Positions 47,966 to 57,013 of a stretch of DNA of 64,000 bases are shown here, piece by piece. The number at the start of each line of letters is the position of its first letter. Positions within the stretch are counted from its first letter, which is position 1. Origin of the DNA: an uncultured Bacteroidota bacterium (GTDB lineage Bacteria > Bacteroidota > Bacteroidia > AKYH767-A > OLB10); contig CAINEC010000162.1 in the NCBI GenBank assembly GCA_903847585.1, forward strand, positions 1 through 64,000, read 5' to 3'. The notes below the pieces were generated by a model, which saw nothing but the letters and a program-made list of their open reading frames with translations, was not told where the DNA came from and did not search any database. The position numbers and the translations under genes are program-made.

Positions 47966-49378
47966 CTATTTTATTTTTACAGGACCAATGAAATTAGTCT
48001 TGATCGTTTCAATTAATTTGTTGCCAGATTTTACTTCTAATACAATAGGCAGTCTTGCATCTACAATTTGATTTTGATTAATCATCACAAAGAATTCTCC
48101 ATCAGCGCTACCTTGACCGTCTAATTTTGTAATCCCATCGCCAACCCATTTCACCGAGCCTGATGGTTGCACCAATTTAATTTCAACGGGCATCTGATCG
48201 AATGTTTTGTTAATCAGATTCACGGTATATAAATTCGAATAGATGCTATCATTTTGTTGTTGGTAGATCATACCAGGAGTACGCAGTATAGTAGATTCCA
48301 CATCGGAACGCATAATTAAAAGTGACAATAGGGTAGTTAGCAAAACGAAGAGCACAAATGAATACGCTTTTATTCTTCCTGTTATTTGAAATTTCGTCCC
48401 TTCAGCAATAGAATTTTCACTTGTATAACGAATTAGACCTTGTGGCTTTTTGATTTTATCCATGATGCCATCACAAGCATCAATACAAGCAGTACAATTT
48501 ACACATTCGAGCTGCGTACCATTACGGATATCGATACCGGTAGGACAAACATTCACACATTGATGACAATCGATGCAATCACCAAATTTAGATTCAGCAG
48601 TCTTTTGCAATTTACCTCTTGGCTCTCCGCGTTTATAATCGTACGCAATAACCACCGAATTTTTATCAAGCAAAACACCTTGTAATCTTCCATAAGGACA
48701 AACAATTAAACAAGCCTGCTCGCGAAAACGCATATACACAGCAAAGAAGACGAATGTAAAAACGAGAATCGCTATTAATCCACCAACGTGATTGAATGGA
48801 TCATCCAAAACAATTTGTTTTAATTCATCGATGCCAATGATGTAAGCAAGAAATGTATTTGCAATGATAAATGAAATCAGAAAAAAGATACTTCCTTTTA
48901 AAATTCGCTTTCTGAATTTTTCGGGAGATGGAGGAGCATTCTTCAATGCCTTTTGTTGCGCTGCATCACCTTCAATCCAGTATTCAATTTTACGAAAGAC
49001 CATTTCCATAAAAATGGTTTGCGGACAAGCCCAACCACACCATAGTCGACCAAACAACGCTGTAAATACAATAATAAAAACAACGAACGTAAGCATCGCC
49101 AACACGAACAAGTAAAAGTCCTGTGGCCAAAATGCAATTCCGAATAAAATAAATTTTCGCTCAACAACATTTAATAACATGAATGGGTGTCCGTTTAATT
49201 TAATAAACGGACCCACAAACATGACTGCTAATAAGAAATAACTAAATAATGTCCTTTTATTATAAAAGCGACCTTTGGGTTTCTTCGGAAAAATCCAATT
49301 ACGGTTACCGTCTTTAGAAATAGTTGAAATACTATCTCTAAAACTATCGGCTTCGTCGTAAATAGCGGGATCCATCAT
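47966..49378 (-). CDS. ccoG: Cytochrome c oxidase accessory protein CcoG
   Basis: CcoG is a membrane ferredoxin-like copper reductase used in cbb3 assembly. The 470-residue protein has about five membrane helices, the GRLWCGWACPQTIFME block, a bacterial ferredoxin module with two 4Fe-4S sets (CIDCHQCVNVCPTG and CVNCTACIDACD) and a C-terminal Ig-like domain. It starts 8 bp after ccoP. Confidence 0.95.
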   Translation of the reverse strand: MMDPAIYDEADSFRDSISTISKDGNRNWIFPKKPKGRFYNKRTLFSYFLLAVMFVGPFIKLNGHPFMLLNVVERKFILFGIAFWPQDFYLFVLAMLTFVVFIIVFTALFGRLWCGWACPQTIFMEMVFRKIEYWIEGDAAQQKALKNAPPSPEKFRKRILKGSIFFLISFIIANTFLAYIIGIDELKQIVLDDPFNHVGGLIAILVFTFVFFAVYMRFREQACLIVCPYGRLQGVLLDKNSVVIAYDYKRGEPRGKLQKTAESKFGDCIDCHQCVNVCPTGIDIRNGTQLECVNCTACIDACDGIMDKIKKPQGLIRYTSENSIAEGTKFQITGRIKAYSFVLFVLLTTLLSLLIMRSDVESTILRTPGMIYQQQNDSIYSNLYTVNLINKTFDQMPVEIKLVQPSGSVKWVGDGITKLDGQGSADGEFFVMINQNQIVDARLPIVLEVKSGNKLIETIKTNFIGPVKIK

Positions 49379-49386
49379 TATAATTA

Positions 49387-50352
49387 TTAGTTAGCTGTAG
49401 TAGTAACTGTAGTTGCTGTTGAGTCAGTAGCAGTAGGAGCAGAGTCATCTACCCAAACATCACCTTGCGCTGGTTTTGGATTAGCAGGATTCGAATTCTG
49501 CATTGACAAAATATAACTTGAAACAGCTTGAATATTCTTAGGTGTTAATTGCGTTTTCCAGCTGATCATTCCTTTTAAAGGAACGCCATTCGTGATTGTT
49601 CTAAAAACATTTTTTATTCCACCACCATGAATCCAATTAGGGTCCGTTAAATTGGGTCCTATGTTACCTTCCAAATTTTGACCGTGACAAGAAGTACAGT
49701 TTTTATTAAAAATTTCTTTTCCTTCACTTAAAACAGTAGCATCTGCAATGAACTTAACATTTTCAGCAGTAACCATGTCCGCCATTTTTTCATTTCTAAT
49801 TCGTTGAGCTTCATCAGCAGCTTGAACAGAAGCAATGTACTCCTGATCTTGACTATAACCTGTTTTGAAAACATGGAAATGAAACACATAAATTACAGCC
49901 CATATAATGGTGAAGTAAAAACCCCATTTCCACCAAGGAGGTAAATTATTATCTAACTCACGAATGCCATCATAGTCATGATGAAGCATGATGTCCTCTT
50001 CCTTTTCAACGGGTACTGCTTGCGTTAAAACGTTACGATCAAAGCGAGACCAAAACGATTCTGTCTGAACAAGCTTTACCGTTTCTGATTTTAACTGCTG
50101 CTCTTTTTGAGGAGCCATTCCTCTTGCAATAACTAGTAACGTTCTTGCCATAACGAAAATGGCAATCAAGAGAATCAGAATAAAAATAGCCAGGTAATAA
50201 AAAGAAGGTTGGTAGAATAGTGGATCAACGGTTTTAAAGTATTGTCCACTGTTCGCTACTGTTGTACTATCTGTTATCGCTTGTGCATGCACTGTTGTAT
50301 TCATAAACATCAGGCCTGCAATAAATCCTATAGAGATGATATGTTTTTTCAT
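49387..50352 (-). CDS. ccoP: cbb3 oxidase subunit CcoP (single-haem form)
   Basis: I use ATG 50352 (MKKHIISIGFIAGLMF); the track adds three codons. The 321-residue protein has an N-terminal signal or helix, a second helix, the FixP_N block (NNLPPWWKWGFYFTIIWAVIYVFHFHVF) and one cytochrome c domain with CTSCHG and Met ligand candidate in GMISW. Proteobacterial CcoP usually carries two haem c groups; only one CxxCH is present here, as usual for Bacteroidota to my knowledge. The end is Thr/Ala-rich. Confidence 0.92.
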   Translation of the reverse strand: MKKHIISIGFIAGLMFMNTTVHAQAITDSTTVANSGQYFKTVDPLFYQPSFYYLAIFILILLIAIFVMARTLLVIARGMAPQKEQQLKSETVKLVQTESFWSRFDRNVLTQAVPVEKEEDIMLHHDYDGIRELDNNLPPWWKWGFYFTIIWAVIYVFHFHVFKTGYSQDQEYIASVQAADEAQRIRNEKMADMVTAENVKFIADATVLSEGKEIFNKNCTSCHGQNLEGNIGPNLTDPNWIHGGGIKNVFRTITNGVPLKGMISWKTQLTPKNIQAVSSYILSMQNSNPANPKPAQGDVWVDDSAPTATDSTATTVTTTAN

Positions 50353-50362
50353 GATAATCAAT

Positions 50363-50539
50363 TTATGCGTTATTGGTTTCGTCGTTGCTTAATGGCAACC
50401 TGCTTATTTCATTTAACTCTTCTTTGTTTGCCTTTACCACATAAACAATCAAGGCAGTAAAGAATACGAAGAATACCAGCAGAGAGAACATAGGATAAAT
50501 ACCTACGTCAGTAATTTGTTCTAAATATTGTTTAAACAT
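50363..50539 (-). CDS. ccoQ: cbb3 oxidase subunit CcoQ
   Basis: This 58-residue gene is below the ORF-track cutoff and was found by reading the gap between ccoP and ccoNO. The protein starts MFKQYLEQITDVGIYPMF, has one membrane helix (LLVFFVFFTALIVYVV) and a polar tail (KANKEELNEISRLPLSNDET). Size, topology and position match CcoQ, which stabilises the oxidase complex. It begins 8 bp after ccoNO and ends 10 bp before ccoP. Confidence 0.85.
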   Translation of the reverse strand: MFKQYLEQITDVGIYPMFSLLVFFVFFTALIVYVVKANKEELNEISRLPLSNDETNNA

Positions 50540-50547
50540 ATGCTTGC

Positions 50548-52680
50548 TTATTTTGTAGTTGAATTATCAGAAACTTTATTTGCTTTAATGTCGACACCTA
50601 ATCGTTGTAAGTAGGCAATCATTGCTACTAACTCTTTATTTGCATCGATAGGAGCACCACTCTTATTTAAGTCAGCAGCAATTTCATTTGCTTGCTTCAT
50701 CAAATCAGCATTGGCTTGTTGATCATACCCTTTTGTGTAAGGAACACCTAACGTAATCATTGCTCTGATTTTTGCTGGAGTAGAAGCAGTATCTAAATTA
50801 TTTTCTGCAAGAAAAGCATACGGAGGCATGATAGAACCTGGCGACATAGTTCGAGGATCAATCATATGATGATAATGCCATACGTTTTGATATTTTCCTC
50901 CTACACGTAATAAATCTGGACCTGTTCGCTTAGAACCCCATTGGAAAGGATGATCATACACAAACTCTCCAGCTTTAGCATATTCACCATAACGTTCTGT
51001 TTCGTGACGGAACGGACGCACCATTTGCGAGTGACAAGTGTAACAACCTTCACGGATATAAATATCACGACCTTGTAATTCAAGTGGAGTATAAGGCTTC
51101 ACAGATGCAATCGTTGGAATATTTTCTTTAATCATGAATGTTGGAATCATCTCCACTAATCCACCAATTAAAATCAACACCGTTGCAAACAACATCATCT
51201 GAATTGGTCTTCTTTCAATCCAACGATGCCAGTGACCACCTTCATGAACAGGAACGGCTTCTAATGCTGGAGCTTCTGCTGGTTCATTCGCTAATAAATC
51301 GCCCGTCTTCATCGTCATCACTAAATTGTAAACCATCGTTAACGCACCTGCTAAATACAATGTACCACCAACAGCACGTAACTTATACATCGGCATTAAC
51401 TTCGTTACCGTTGCTAAAAAGTTTGGATATTTTAATAATCCATCATCTGTAAATTGTTGCCACATCATGTATTGTTCAAACCCTGCCCAATACATCGGAA
51501 TGGCATAGAATAAAATTCCTAACGTTGCTAACCAGAAGTGATAGCTTGCTAATTTTTTAGAGTATAACTCGGTTTGATAAATGCGAGGGATTAACCAATA
51601 TAAAATACCAAACGTTAACATACCATTCCATCCTAGTCCACCAATGTGCACGTGAGCGATAGTCCAATCTGTAAAGTGAGAAATTGCATTCACTGATTTC
51701 AATGATAACATCGGACCTTCAAATGTTGCCATACCGTAAGCAGTGATTGCAACAACCATAAACTTCAATACAACACTTTCACGAACACGATCCCATGCAC
51801 CACGTAATGTCAACAGTCCGTTAATCATACCACCCCAGCTCGGAGCAATTAACATGATAGAGAAAACAGTTCCTAATGATTGCGCCCAATCAGGTAATGC
51901 AGTATATAATAAGTGATGAGGACCAGCCCAGATGTAAATAAAAATTAAAGCCCAAAAGTGAATGATTGATAATCGATAAGAATACACCGGACGATTAGCA
52001 GCCTTCGGAACGAAATAATACATCAAACCTAAATACGGCGTAGTTAAAAAGAAGGCTACTGCATTATGTCCGTACCACCATTGCACTAACGCATCTTGCA
52101 CACCTGCATATACAGGATAACTCTTTAAAAGACTTACTGGAATTTCAATACTATTTACAATGTGAAGTACTGCAACAGTAACCACCGTTGCAATATAAAA
52201 CCAAATGGCAACATATAGATGTCGCTCGCGACGTTTGATAATAGTACCAAACATATTCACCGCAAATACAACCCAAGTAAGTGTGATCAAGATATCAATC
52301 GGCCATTCTAATTCAGCATATTCTTTACCTGTAGTATGTCCTGTAATTAATGTTAATGCAGCAAGCACAATAATCGATTGCCACATCCAGAAATGAAGCT
52401 TGCCTAACAAGTCACTAAATAATCTCGCTTTCGTTAAACGTTGAAGGGAATAATACAATCCCATAAAAATTCCATTACCTACAAAGGCAAAAATGATTGC
52501 GTTGGTATGTATAGGTCGTACGCGACCAAATGTAACATACTCACCTGCGTTTAAACCAGGAAAAGGAATTTGAAGGGCTGCAATTAAACCCACCAACATT
52601 CCTACAATTCCCCAGATAATTGTCGCAATTGCAAAATTCCTAACAATGCGATTGTCGTAGCTATACTTCTCAATTGTCAT
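50548..52680 (-). CDS. ccoN: Fused cbb3 oxidase subunits I and II (CcoNO)
   Basis: The 710-residue protein combines CcoN and CcoO. Residues about 1-470 are the twelve-helix haem-copper core: RPIHTNAIIFAF (haem ligand), WWYGHNAVAFFLTTPYLG and AGPHHLLYT (CuB ligands), IAHVHIGGLGWNG (haem b/b3 ligands). From about 520 comes the CcoO part with a membrane anchor and one haem c site REGCYTCHSQMVRPF. The enzyme reduces O2 with high affinity and pumps protons. The fusion is usual in Bacteroidota. The start overlaps ccoS by 11 bp. Confidence 0.96.
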   Translation of the reverse strand: MTIEKYSYDNRIVRNFAIATIIWGIVGMLVGLIAALQIPFPGLNAGEYVTFGRVRPIHTNAIIFAFVGNGIFMGLYYSLQRLTKARLFSDLLGKLHFWMWQSIIVLAALTLITGHTTGKEYAELEWPIDILITLTWVVFAVNMFGTIIKRRERHLYVAIWFYIATVVTVAVLHIVNSIEIPVSLLKSYPVYAGVQDALVQWWYGHNAVAFFLTTPYLGLMYYFVPKAANRPVYSYRLSIIHFWALIFIYIWAGPHHLLYTALPDWAQSLGTVFSIMLIAPSWGGMINGLLTLRGAWDRVRESVVLKFMVVAITAYGMATFEGPMLSLKSVNAISHFTDWTIAHVHIGGLGWNGMLTFGILYWLIPRIYQTELYSKKLASYHFWLATLGILFYAIPMYWAGFEQYMMWQQFTDDGLLKYPNFLATVTKLMPMYKLRAVGGTLYLAGALTMVYNLVMTMKTGDLLANEPAEAPALEAVPVHEGGHWHRWIERRPIQMMLFATVLILIGGLVEMIPTFMIKENIPTIASVKPYTPLELQGRDIYIREGCYTCHSQMVRPFRHETERYGEYAKAGEFVYDHPFQWGSKRTGPDLLRVGGKYQNVWHYHHMIDPRTMSPGSIMPPYAFLAENNLDTASTPAKIRAMITLGVPYTKGYDQQANADLMKQANEIAADLNKSGAPIDANKELVAMIAYLQRLGVDIKANKVSDNSTTK

Positions 52681-52852
52681 AATGATTGATTTTTGATTTT
52701 TCGTTTGATGTTATTTCATTATCCATTAATATGCGAACTGCAGGGGAAGTATCATCATCAAATTGCCCTGTTTTTACAGACCAGAAAAATGCAATCAGAA
52801 ATCCGATAGCAACGGTTAAACTGGCAATGATTAAAAGGATGATTACTTTCAT
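52670..52852 (-). CDS. ccoS: cbb3 oxidase assembly protein CcoS
   Basis: The 60-residue protein has one membrane helix (VIILLIIASLTVAIGFLIAFFWSVKTGQFDD) with the CcoS signature FFWSVKTGQFDDD. It is needed for cofactor insertion into cbb3 oxidase. It is first in the cco operon; the predicted leader is only about 5 nt. Confidence 0.92.
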   Translation of the reverse strand: MKVIILLIIASLTVAIGFLIAFFWSVKTGQFDDDTSPAVRILMDNEITSNEKSKINHYDN

Positions 52853-52860
52853 AACGGGAG

Positions 52861-52925
52861 CAAATCTATTTCGAGAGTGGGATTAATTAAATGACCGCTA
52901 TTAGGGTGATTTATGATAATTGTCA
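52861..52925 (-). promoter_or_regulatory. REC-Crp type operator and promoter of the cco operon
   Basis: An operator TGATAATTGTCA (52914-52925, plus-strand reading) lies upstream of an exact -7 box TAGATTTG (minus strand, 52861-52868). The centre-to-centre distance is 55 bp, equivalent to a class I position near -62. The start codon of ccoS follows at 52852. Confidence 0.6.
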
Positions 52926-52927
52926 AC

Positions 52928-55345
52928 CTACTTCGTGAAACCTAATTGACGTGCTTTTATCGAGCTGGCCACTACCGTATATATCACTAAACTGCTCGTA
53001 CTGATAGGCATTAAAATAGCCGCAATTACAGGCGACAAAGTTCCTTGTACGGCAAACCATAATCCCAGAAAATTATACACCAGTGATATGATAAAACTGA
53101 TGATGATAATTCGGTTAGCTGACTTGGCAAGACGAATTAACTTCTCCAATTTTGATAAATTACTTCCAATAATAATAGCATCACATGCAGGAGTAAAGTT
53201 GTTGATGTCGTTTGAAATGGCAATTCCTACATGGCCATGCATTAACGCACCAGCATCATTTAATCCATCACCAACCATCATCGTTTTAAATCCATGTTGA
53301 TTAAGTTCATTGATGTAATTTAATTTATCAATGGGTTTGCAATGAAAGCGCATATGCGTTCCTTCGGGAAGAATTGTACTTAGGTTGATTCGCTCATGCT
53401 CATCATCACCGCTGATCACACCTAATTGAATATTGTGATTTGATAAGTCGGAAGTTAACTCCTTAACACCTTCGCGATATTTATTTTGAATTGCGAAATA
53501 GCCGTATATTTCATTATCAATTCCAATATATACTCGTGTTGACTTTAATGTATCGAGTTGTTTTTTTCCTGTCAGGTATTCTTCACTTCCAATTTTATAG
53601 TGATGTCCGAAAATCATGGCCGTTAATCCTTGACCAGGAAATTCTTCAATATGAATAGATGTATCTGCGAATGCTTTTAATTTCAAATATTTCGATAATA
53701 CAATACTTAATGGATGAGTAGAAGACGATACTATTGTATAGATAGCACGTAAATGAAAATCGCTCAATTCAACACCGACATAATTTATCTGATTAGATTC
53801 AGGCTCTGTTAATGTGCCTGTCTTATCAAATATAACAGTATCAATATCCGCCAACTTTTCAATCACCTGAACATTGCGTAGATAAATTCCTTTCTTACCA
53901 AGCAATCGAATGATATTTCCGAAGGTAAACGGAGCAGATAATGCTAATGCACAAGCACAAGCAATAACCAACACCGCAGTGAAAGCATTAATTGCTCTTG
54001 TAAAATCCTGATGATACCAATAAGCAAATGATGATATAGCAATAACAACAGTTACCAAGACAAACCAACGGCTAATGGTATTCACCATTTTTTGAAAATA
54101 ACTGGTCTGATTAACTTTATCACTTTGTTGATTCCAAAGTTTAGTCAAGTAACTATTAGAGGTAGCCTGATCTACCATCACGTCAATAGGACCATTCAAT
54201 AATTTAGCTCCCGCATAAATCAATTCACCTTTATTGACTTTAACTGGTGTCGATTCTCCAGAAACAAAACTATAATCAATATGAGCCGATTGATTTAAGA
54301 GTTTTACATCCGCAGGAATAATCTCATGATTACGAATCTTCAGACGATCACCTTTAACAACATCATTAACTAAAACAGTTTCTTCTTTAATGCCATTGTA
54401 TCTCGTAACAGCAATAGGGAAGTAGGAGGTATAATCCCTGTTAAAAGAAAGCCATTGATAGGTTTTATCTTGAAAATTTCTTCCAATAAGCATGAAGAAG
54501 ATAAGTCCGGTCATACTATCAAAATAGCCAGGGCCAGTACCAGAAACAATTTCGTACAAGCTTCTTAAAAACATGGCTAAAATACCAATGGCAATAGGCA
54601 CATCAATATTGACAACCTTTTGTCGGAAGCTTCTGAAAGAGTTTATAAAAAATTCACTTGCAGAATAAAAGAAAACCGGCAATGCTAAAACCACAATCAC
54701 ATATCGAAATAATTGTCGGAAGTCCTCAGCGCCAAAAACACCTCCCGATAAATATTCAGGAAAACTCAACAACATAATATTTCCAAAAGCAAATCCCGCT
54801 AAACCGATTTTATAAATCCTTGCATTCGATTTTTTAGCGAACTGATGATTGCTGACTTTATTTAAATTCAATTCTGGCTCGTAACCAATTAAAGTAAGTT
54901 GTTCAACTATATTGCGAAGGGAAGTTGCCGACGAATTAAAAACAATCAATATTTCCTTACTTACAAAATCAACTTGTGATCGTACCACGCCCTTATCGAT
55001 TCTTGAAAAATTCTCTAACAACCAAATACAACTACTACAATGCATATTCGGAATATGGAAACGAATATGAACTTCATTCTTAGATTTAAAACTGATTAAC
55101 TTCTCAATAATTTGCTCTTCCTCTAAAAAAGCAAAGCGATTACCGAGATAACTGTTCTTACGATTTATGCCAGGGTTATCGGAAATAGCGTAATAATTAC
55201 AAAGGTTGTTTTCATTCAGTACTTCATATACTAACTTACAGCCTACGCAACAAAAGTCTTTATCATCAAATTTAACTTTGTCTTCTTCACACTTTTCGTG
55301 ACAATGATAACAATTGGTAACTACTGAAGTATTTGTTAATGACAT
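52928..55345 (-). CDS. ccoI: Copper P1B-type ATPase for cbb3 assembly (CcoI/FixI)
   Basis: The 805-residue protein has an N-terminal Cys-rich metal-binding region (CYHCHEKC...CCVGC), an HMA domain with MHCSSCIWLLENF, about eight helices, the A-domain VSGESTPV, the phosphorylation motif FDKTGTLTE and the hinge VGDGLNDAGAL. It would move copper to the periplasm for the CuB site. The transmembrane metal motif reads CAC instead of the canonical CPC. It has its own operator-promoter and is separated from ccoS by 75 bp. Confidence 0.92.
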   Translation of the reverse strand: MSLTNTSVVTNCYHCHEKCEEDKVKFDDKDFCCVGCKLVYEVLNENNLCNYYAISDNPGINRKNSYLGNRFAFLEEEQIIEKLISFKSKNEVHIRFHIPNMHCSSCIWLLENFSRIDKGVVRSQVDFVSKEILIVFNSSATSLRNIVEQLTLIGYEPELNLNKVSNHQFAKKSNARIYKIGLAGFAFGNIMLLSFPEYLSGGVFGAEDFRQLFRYVIVVLALPVFFYSASEFFINSFRSFRQKVVNIDVPIAIGILAMFLRSLYEIVSGTGPGYFDSMTGLIFFMLIGRNFQDKTYQWLSFNRDYTSYFPIAVTRYNGIKEETVLVNDVVKGDRLKIRNHEIIPADVKLLNQSAHIDYSFVSGESTPVKVNKGELIYAGAKLLNGPIDVMVDQATSNSYLTKLWNQQSDKVNQTSYFQKMVNTISRWFVLVTVVIAISSFAYWYHQDFTRAINAFTAVLVIACACALALSAPFTFGNIIRLLGKKGIYLRNVQVIEKLADIDTVIFDKTGTLTEPESNQINYVGVELSDFHLRAIYTIVSSSTHPLSIVLSKYLKLKAFADTSIHIEEFPGQGLTAMIFGHHYKIGSEEYLTGKKQLDTLKSTRVYIGIDNEIYGYFAIQNKYREGVKELTSDLSNHNIQLGVISGDDEHERINLSTILPEGTHMRFHCKPIDKLNYINELNQHGFKTMMVGDGLNDAGALMHGHVGIAISNDINNFTPACDAIIIGSNLSKLEKLIRLAKSANRIIIISFIISLVYNFLGLWFAVQGTLSPVIAAILMPISTSSLVIYTVVASSIKARQLGFTK

Positions 55346-55364
55346 ATCATTTAAATCTTGAATA

Positions 55365-55407
55365 CAAGATTATTCAATGTATACACCTATACTAATGACA
55401 AATGTCA
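55365..55407 (-). promoter_or_regulatory. REC-Crp type operator and promoter of ccoI
   Basis: TGACAAATGTCA (55396-55407) is a palindrome with 5-bp arms. The minus-strand -7 box TAATCTTG (55365-55372) has one mismatch to TAnnTTTG. The distance is 33 bp, equivalent to about -41. The ATG of ccoI is about 16 nt after the predicted start site. Confidence 0.6.
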
Positions 55408-55472
55408 GTTGCTATTTTGATAGTGGTCACAAAACATTTTTTCCAAAAAGTGGTTTAAATTATATCTATGAA

Positions 55473-55515
55473 TGACGTAGGTCATTTGCAACTCATCTTG
55501 AATAAAGCAATTTTG
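55473..55515 (+). promoter_or_regulatory. REC-Crp type operator and promoter of the 55536 gene
   Basis: TGACGTAGGTCA (55473-55484, within ATGAC-N4-GTCAT) precedes CAATTTTG (55508-55515), one mismatch from TAnnTTTG. The distance is again exactly 33 bp. Confidence 0.6.
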
Positions 55516-55535
55516 CAAATACATAATTGAACAAC

Positions 55536-55937
55536 ATGTTATCCGAAACAAAAGCGTCGAGCTCGCTACACCTTTACATCGATTTAAACTCAAGACTTTC
55601 TGAAATCCAAAGAGAGTTCAATTCTTATTTCCCATTCTTAAAGATTGAATTTTTTAAAGCACCTCATAAAATCGGACAAGGATTAAAGAAAGATCTAATC
55701 ATCAATTCGAATAAATTAGTGAAGGATTGTTCAACTATCAAAAAGGGTGGTGTAATTGAATTTACCAATATCACTCCTGTAAGCGATTTAGAAACGAAAT
55801 TTTTCAAAGACTTTAAATTATCTGTGCAGGTATTTAGAAAGGCAGGTAGGGTATGGTTAGAAACAACTGCAACAGATAGCTGGACCTTAGCGCAACAAAA
55901 TGAAGAAGGCGCTGAATTCTCAACGCCATCTAAATAA
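55536..55937 (+). CDS. Unknown protein under the same control as ccoI
   Basis: I use ATG 55536; the track starts at a TTG that is too close to the -7 box. The 133-residue protein has a mixed alpha/beta pattern (LHLYIDLNSRLSEIQREFNSYFPFLKIEFFKAP, then KLSVQVFRKAGRVWLETTATDSWTLAQQNEEG). It has no signal peptide, membrane helix or Cys. I do not recognise the family. It is divergent from ccoI, with two paired operators between them, and converges with the regulator gene; this implies a cytosolic role in low-oxygen physiology. Confidence 0.65.
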   Translation: MLSETKASSSLHLYIDLNSRLSEIQREFNSYFPFLKIEFFKAPHKIGQGLKKDLIINSNKLVKDCSTIKKGGVIEFTNITPVSDLETKFFKDFKLSVQVFRKAGRVWLETTATDSWTLAQQNEEGAEFSTPSK

Positions 55938-55950
55938 TTTGATCTTCCTT

Positions 55951-57009
55951 TTAAGCTTTTAAATGACGAAGCTTTTCATCATTGATGATTTTAATTTTTC
56001 CGTCTTTAATCTCAATTAACTTTTCTTCTTTAAAATCACTAAGCGTTCTAATCAACGACTCTGTAGCTGTCCCAACAATATTGGCTAAATCTTCACGAGC
56101 GATTGCCATAGCAAAATGAGATGCATCAGTCGTCTTGTACTTATCTTGTAATAAAATCAATGCCTCGGCAGTTCTCTTTCTAACAGAACTGTAAGCCAAT
56201 TCTAATAGACGTTCTTGCTTATCGATAACACCCTTTGTTAAAAAACGAATGAAGTTCTTCGTAACGGCATGGTTGCTATAAACCAGATTGAAAAATTCTT
56301 CCTTAGGAATAAAAATCACTTCTGACTCTTCTAATGTTTCAGCACTTTCAATATAAGGCTTTTCTTCTAACAGTGATACATATCCGAAGAAATCACCTTC
56401 TTTCAACAAATCAGTGATCAACTCTTTACCATACTCATGCGTCTTAGTAATTTTTACTTTACCTGACTTCACATAATAAATTCCGTTAGGGTAGTGGTGC
56501 TCCTGATAAATCTTTTCTTTCTTTTTATAATGATTCACTTTTTTGCCATCCAGGAATTTCTTCAAGGCTGCATCACCAGCCACATCACTGATGAAATGAC
56601 TTAGTCCATCAAAGTCAGGTTGATAATCTTTCTTAAGTGCATCAGCTCTTTTCAAACGACTTTCAATAGCATTTAATAGCTCCGTCTTATCAAAAGGTTT
56701 GGTGATATAATCATCGGCACCTAAATCCATTCCTTTACGCATATCGCTACGTTCTGCTTTTGCTGTCAGGAAGATAAATGGAACTGAGTTTAAATCGGTA
56801 TCCTTGCTCAGTAAATGTAAAACTCCATAGCCATCTAAACCTGGCATCATGATATCACAGATAATCAAATCTGGTTTTTCCTTACGAGCCATTTCAACAC
56901 CATCTTTTCCATCAGGTGCTGTACAAACTGTATAATTCGCCAGCTCTAAAATCTCAGCTGTATTTTCTCTTACATCCAGATTGTCTTCAATTAATAAAAT
57001 CTTTTTCAT
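55951..57009 (-). CDS. Response regulator fused to a CRP/FNR-type DNA-binding module
   Basis: The 352-residue protein has a receiver domain at 1-125 (acidic pocket E8/D9, phospho-acceptor D52 in ICDIMMPG, FLTAKAE, TKPFD). A cNMP-binding-type beta-roll follows at about 140-260 (NGIYYVKSGKVKI, LLKEGDFFGYVSLLEE), and a Crp-type winged helix-turn-helix at 265-345 with recognition helix TATESLIRTL. There is no N-terminal Cys cluster, so it cannot carry the FNR iron-sulfur cluster. It should act downstream of the adjacent kinase and bind TGAY-N4-GTCA sites. It follows the kinase by 4 bp. Confidence 0.88.
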   Translation of the reverse strand: MKKILLIEDNLDVRENTAEILELANYTVCTAPDGKDGVEMARKEKPDLIICDIMMPGLDGYGVLHLLSKDTDLNSVPFIFLTAKAERSDMRKGMDLGADDYITKPFDKTELLNAIESRLKRADALKKDYQPDFDGLSHFISDVAGDAALKKFLDGKKVNHYKKKEKIYQEHHYPNGIYYVKSGKVKITKTHEYGKELITDLLKEGDFFGYVSLLEEKPYIESAETLEESEVIFIPKEEFFNLVYSNHAVTKNFIRFLTKGVIDKQERLLELAYSSVRKRTAEALILLQDKYKTTDASHFAMAIAREDLANIVGTATESLIRTLSDFKEEKLIEIKDGKIKIINDEKLRHLKA

Positions 57010-57013
57010 AGCA

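Noticed and set aside
50363-50539. The ccoQ gap as a simple intergenic region
   Set aside because: Reading the minus strand shows a complete 58-residue CcoQ-like protein with one helix, so it was called as a gene.
55951-57009. True FNR with an oxygen-sensing iron-sulfur cluster
   Set aside because: The protein has no Cys cluster; its N-terminus is a receiver domain, so any oxygen signal must come through the kinase or another ligand.
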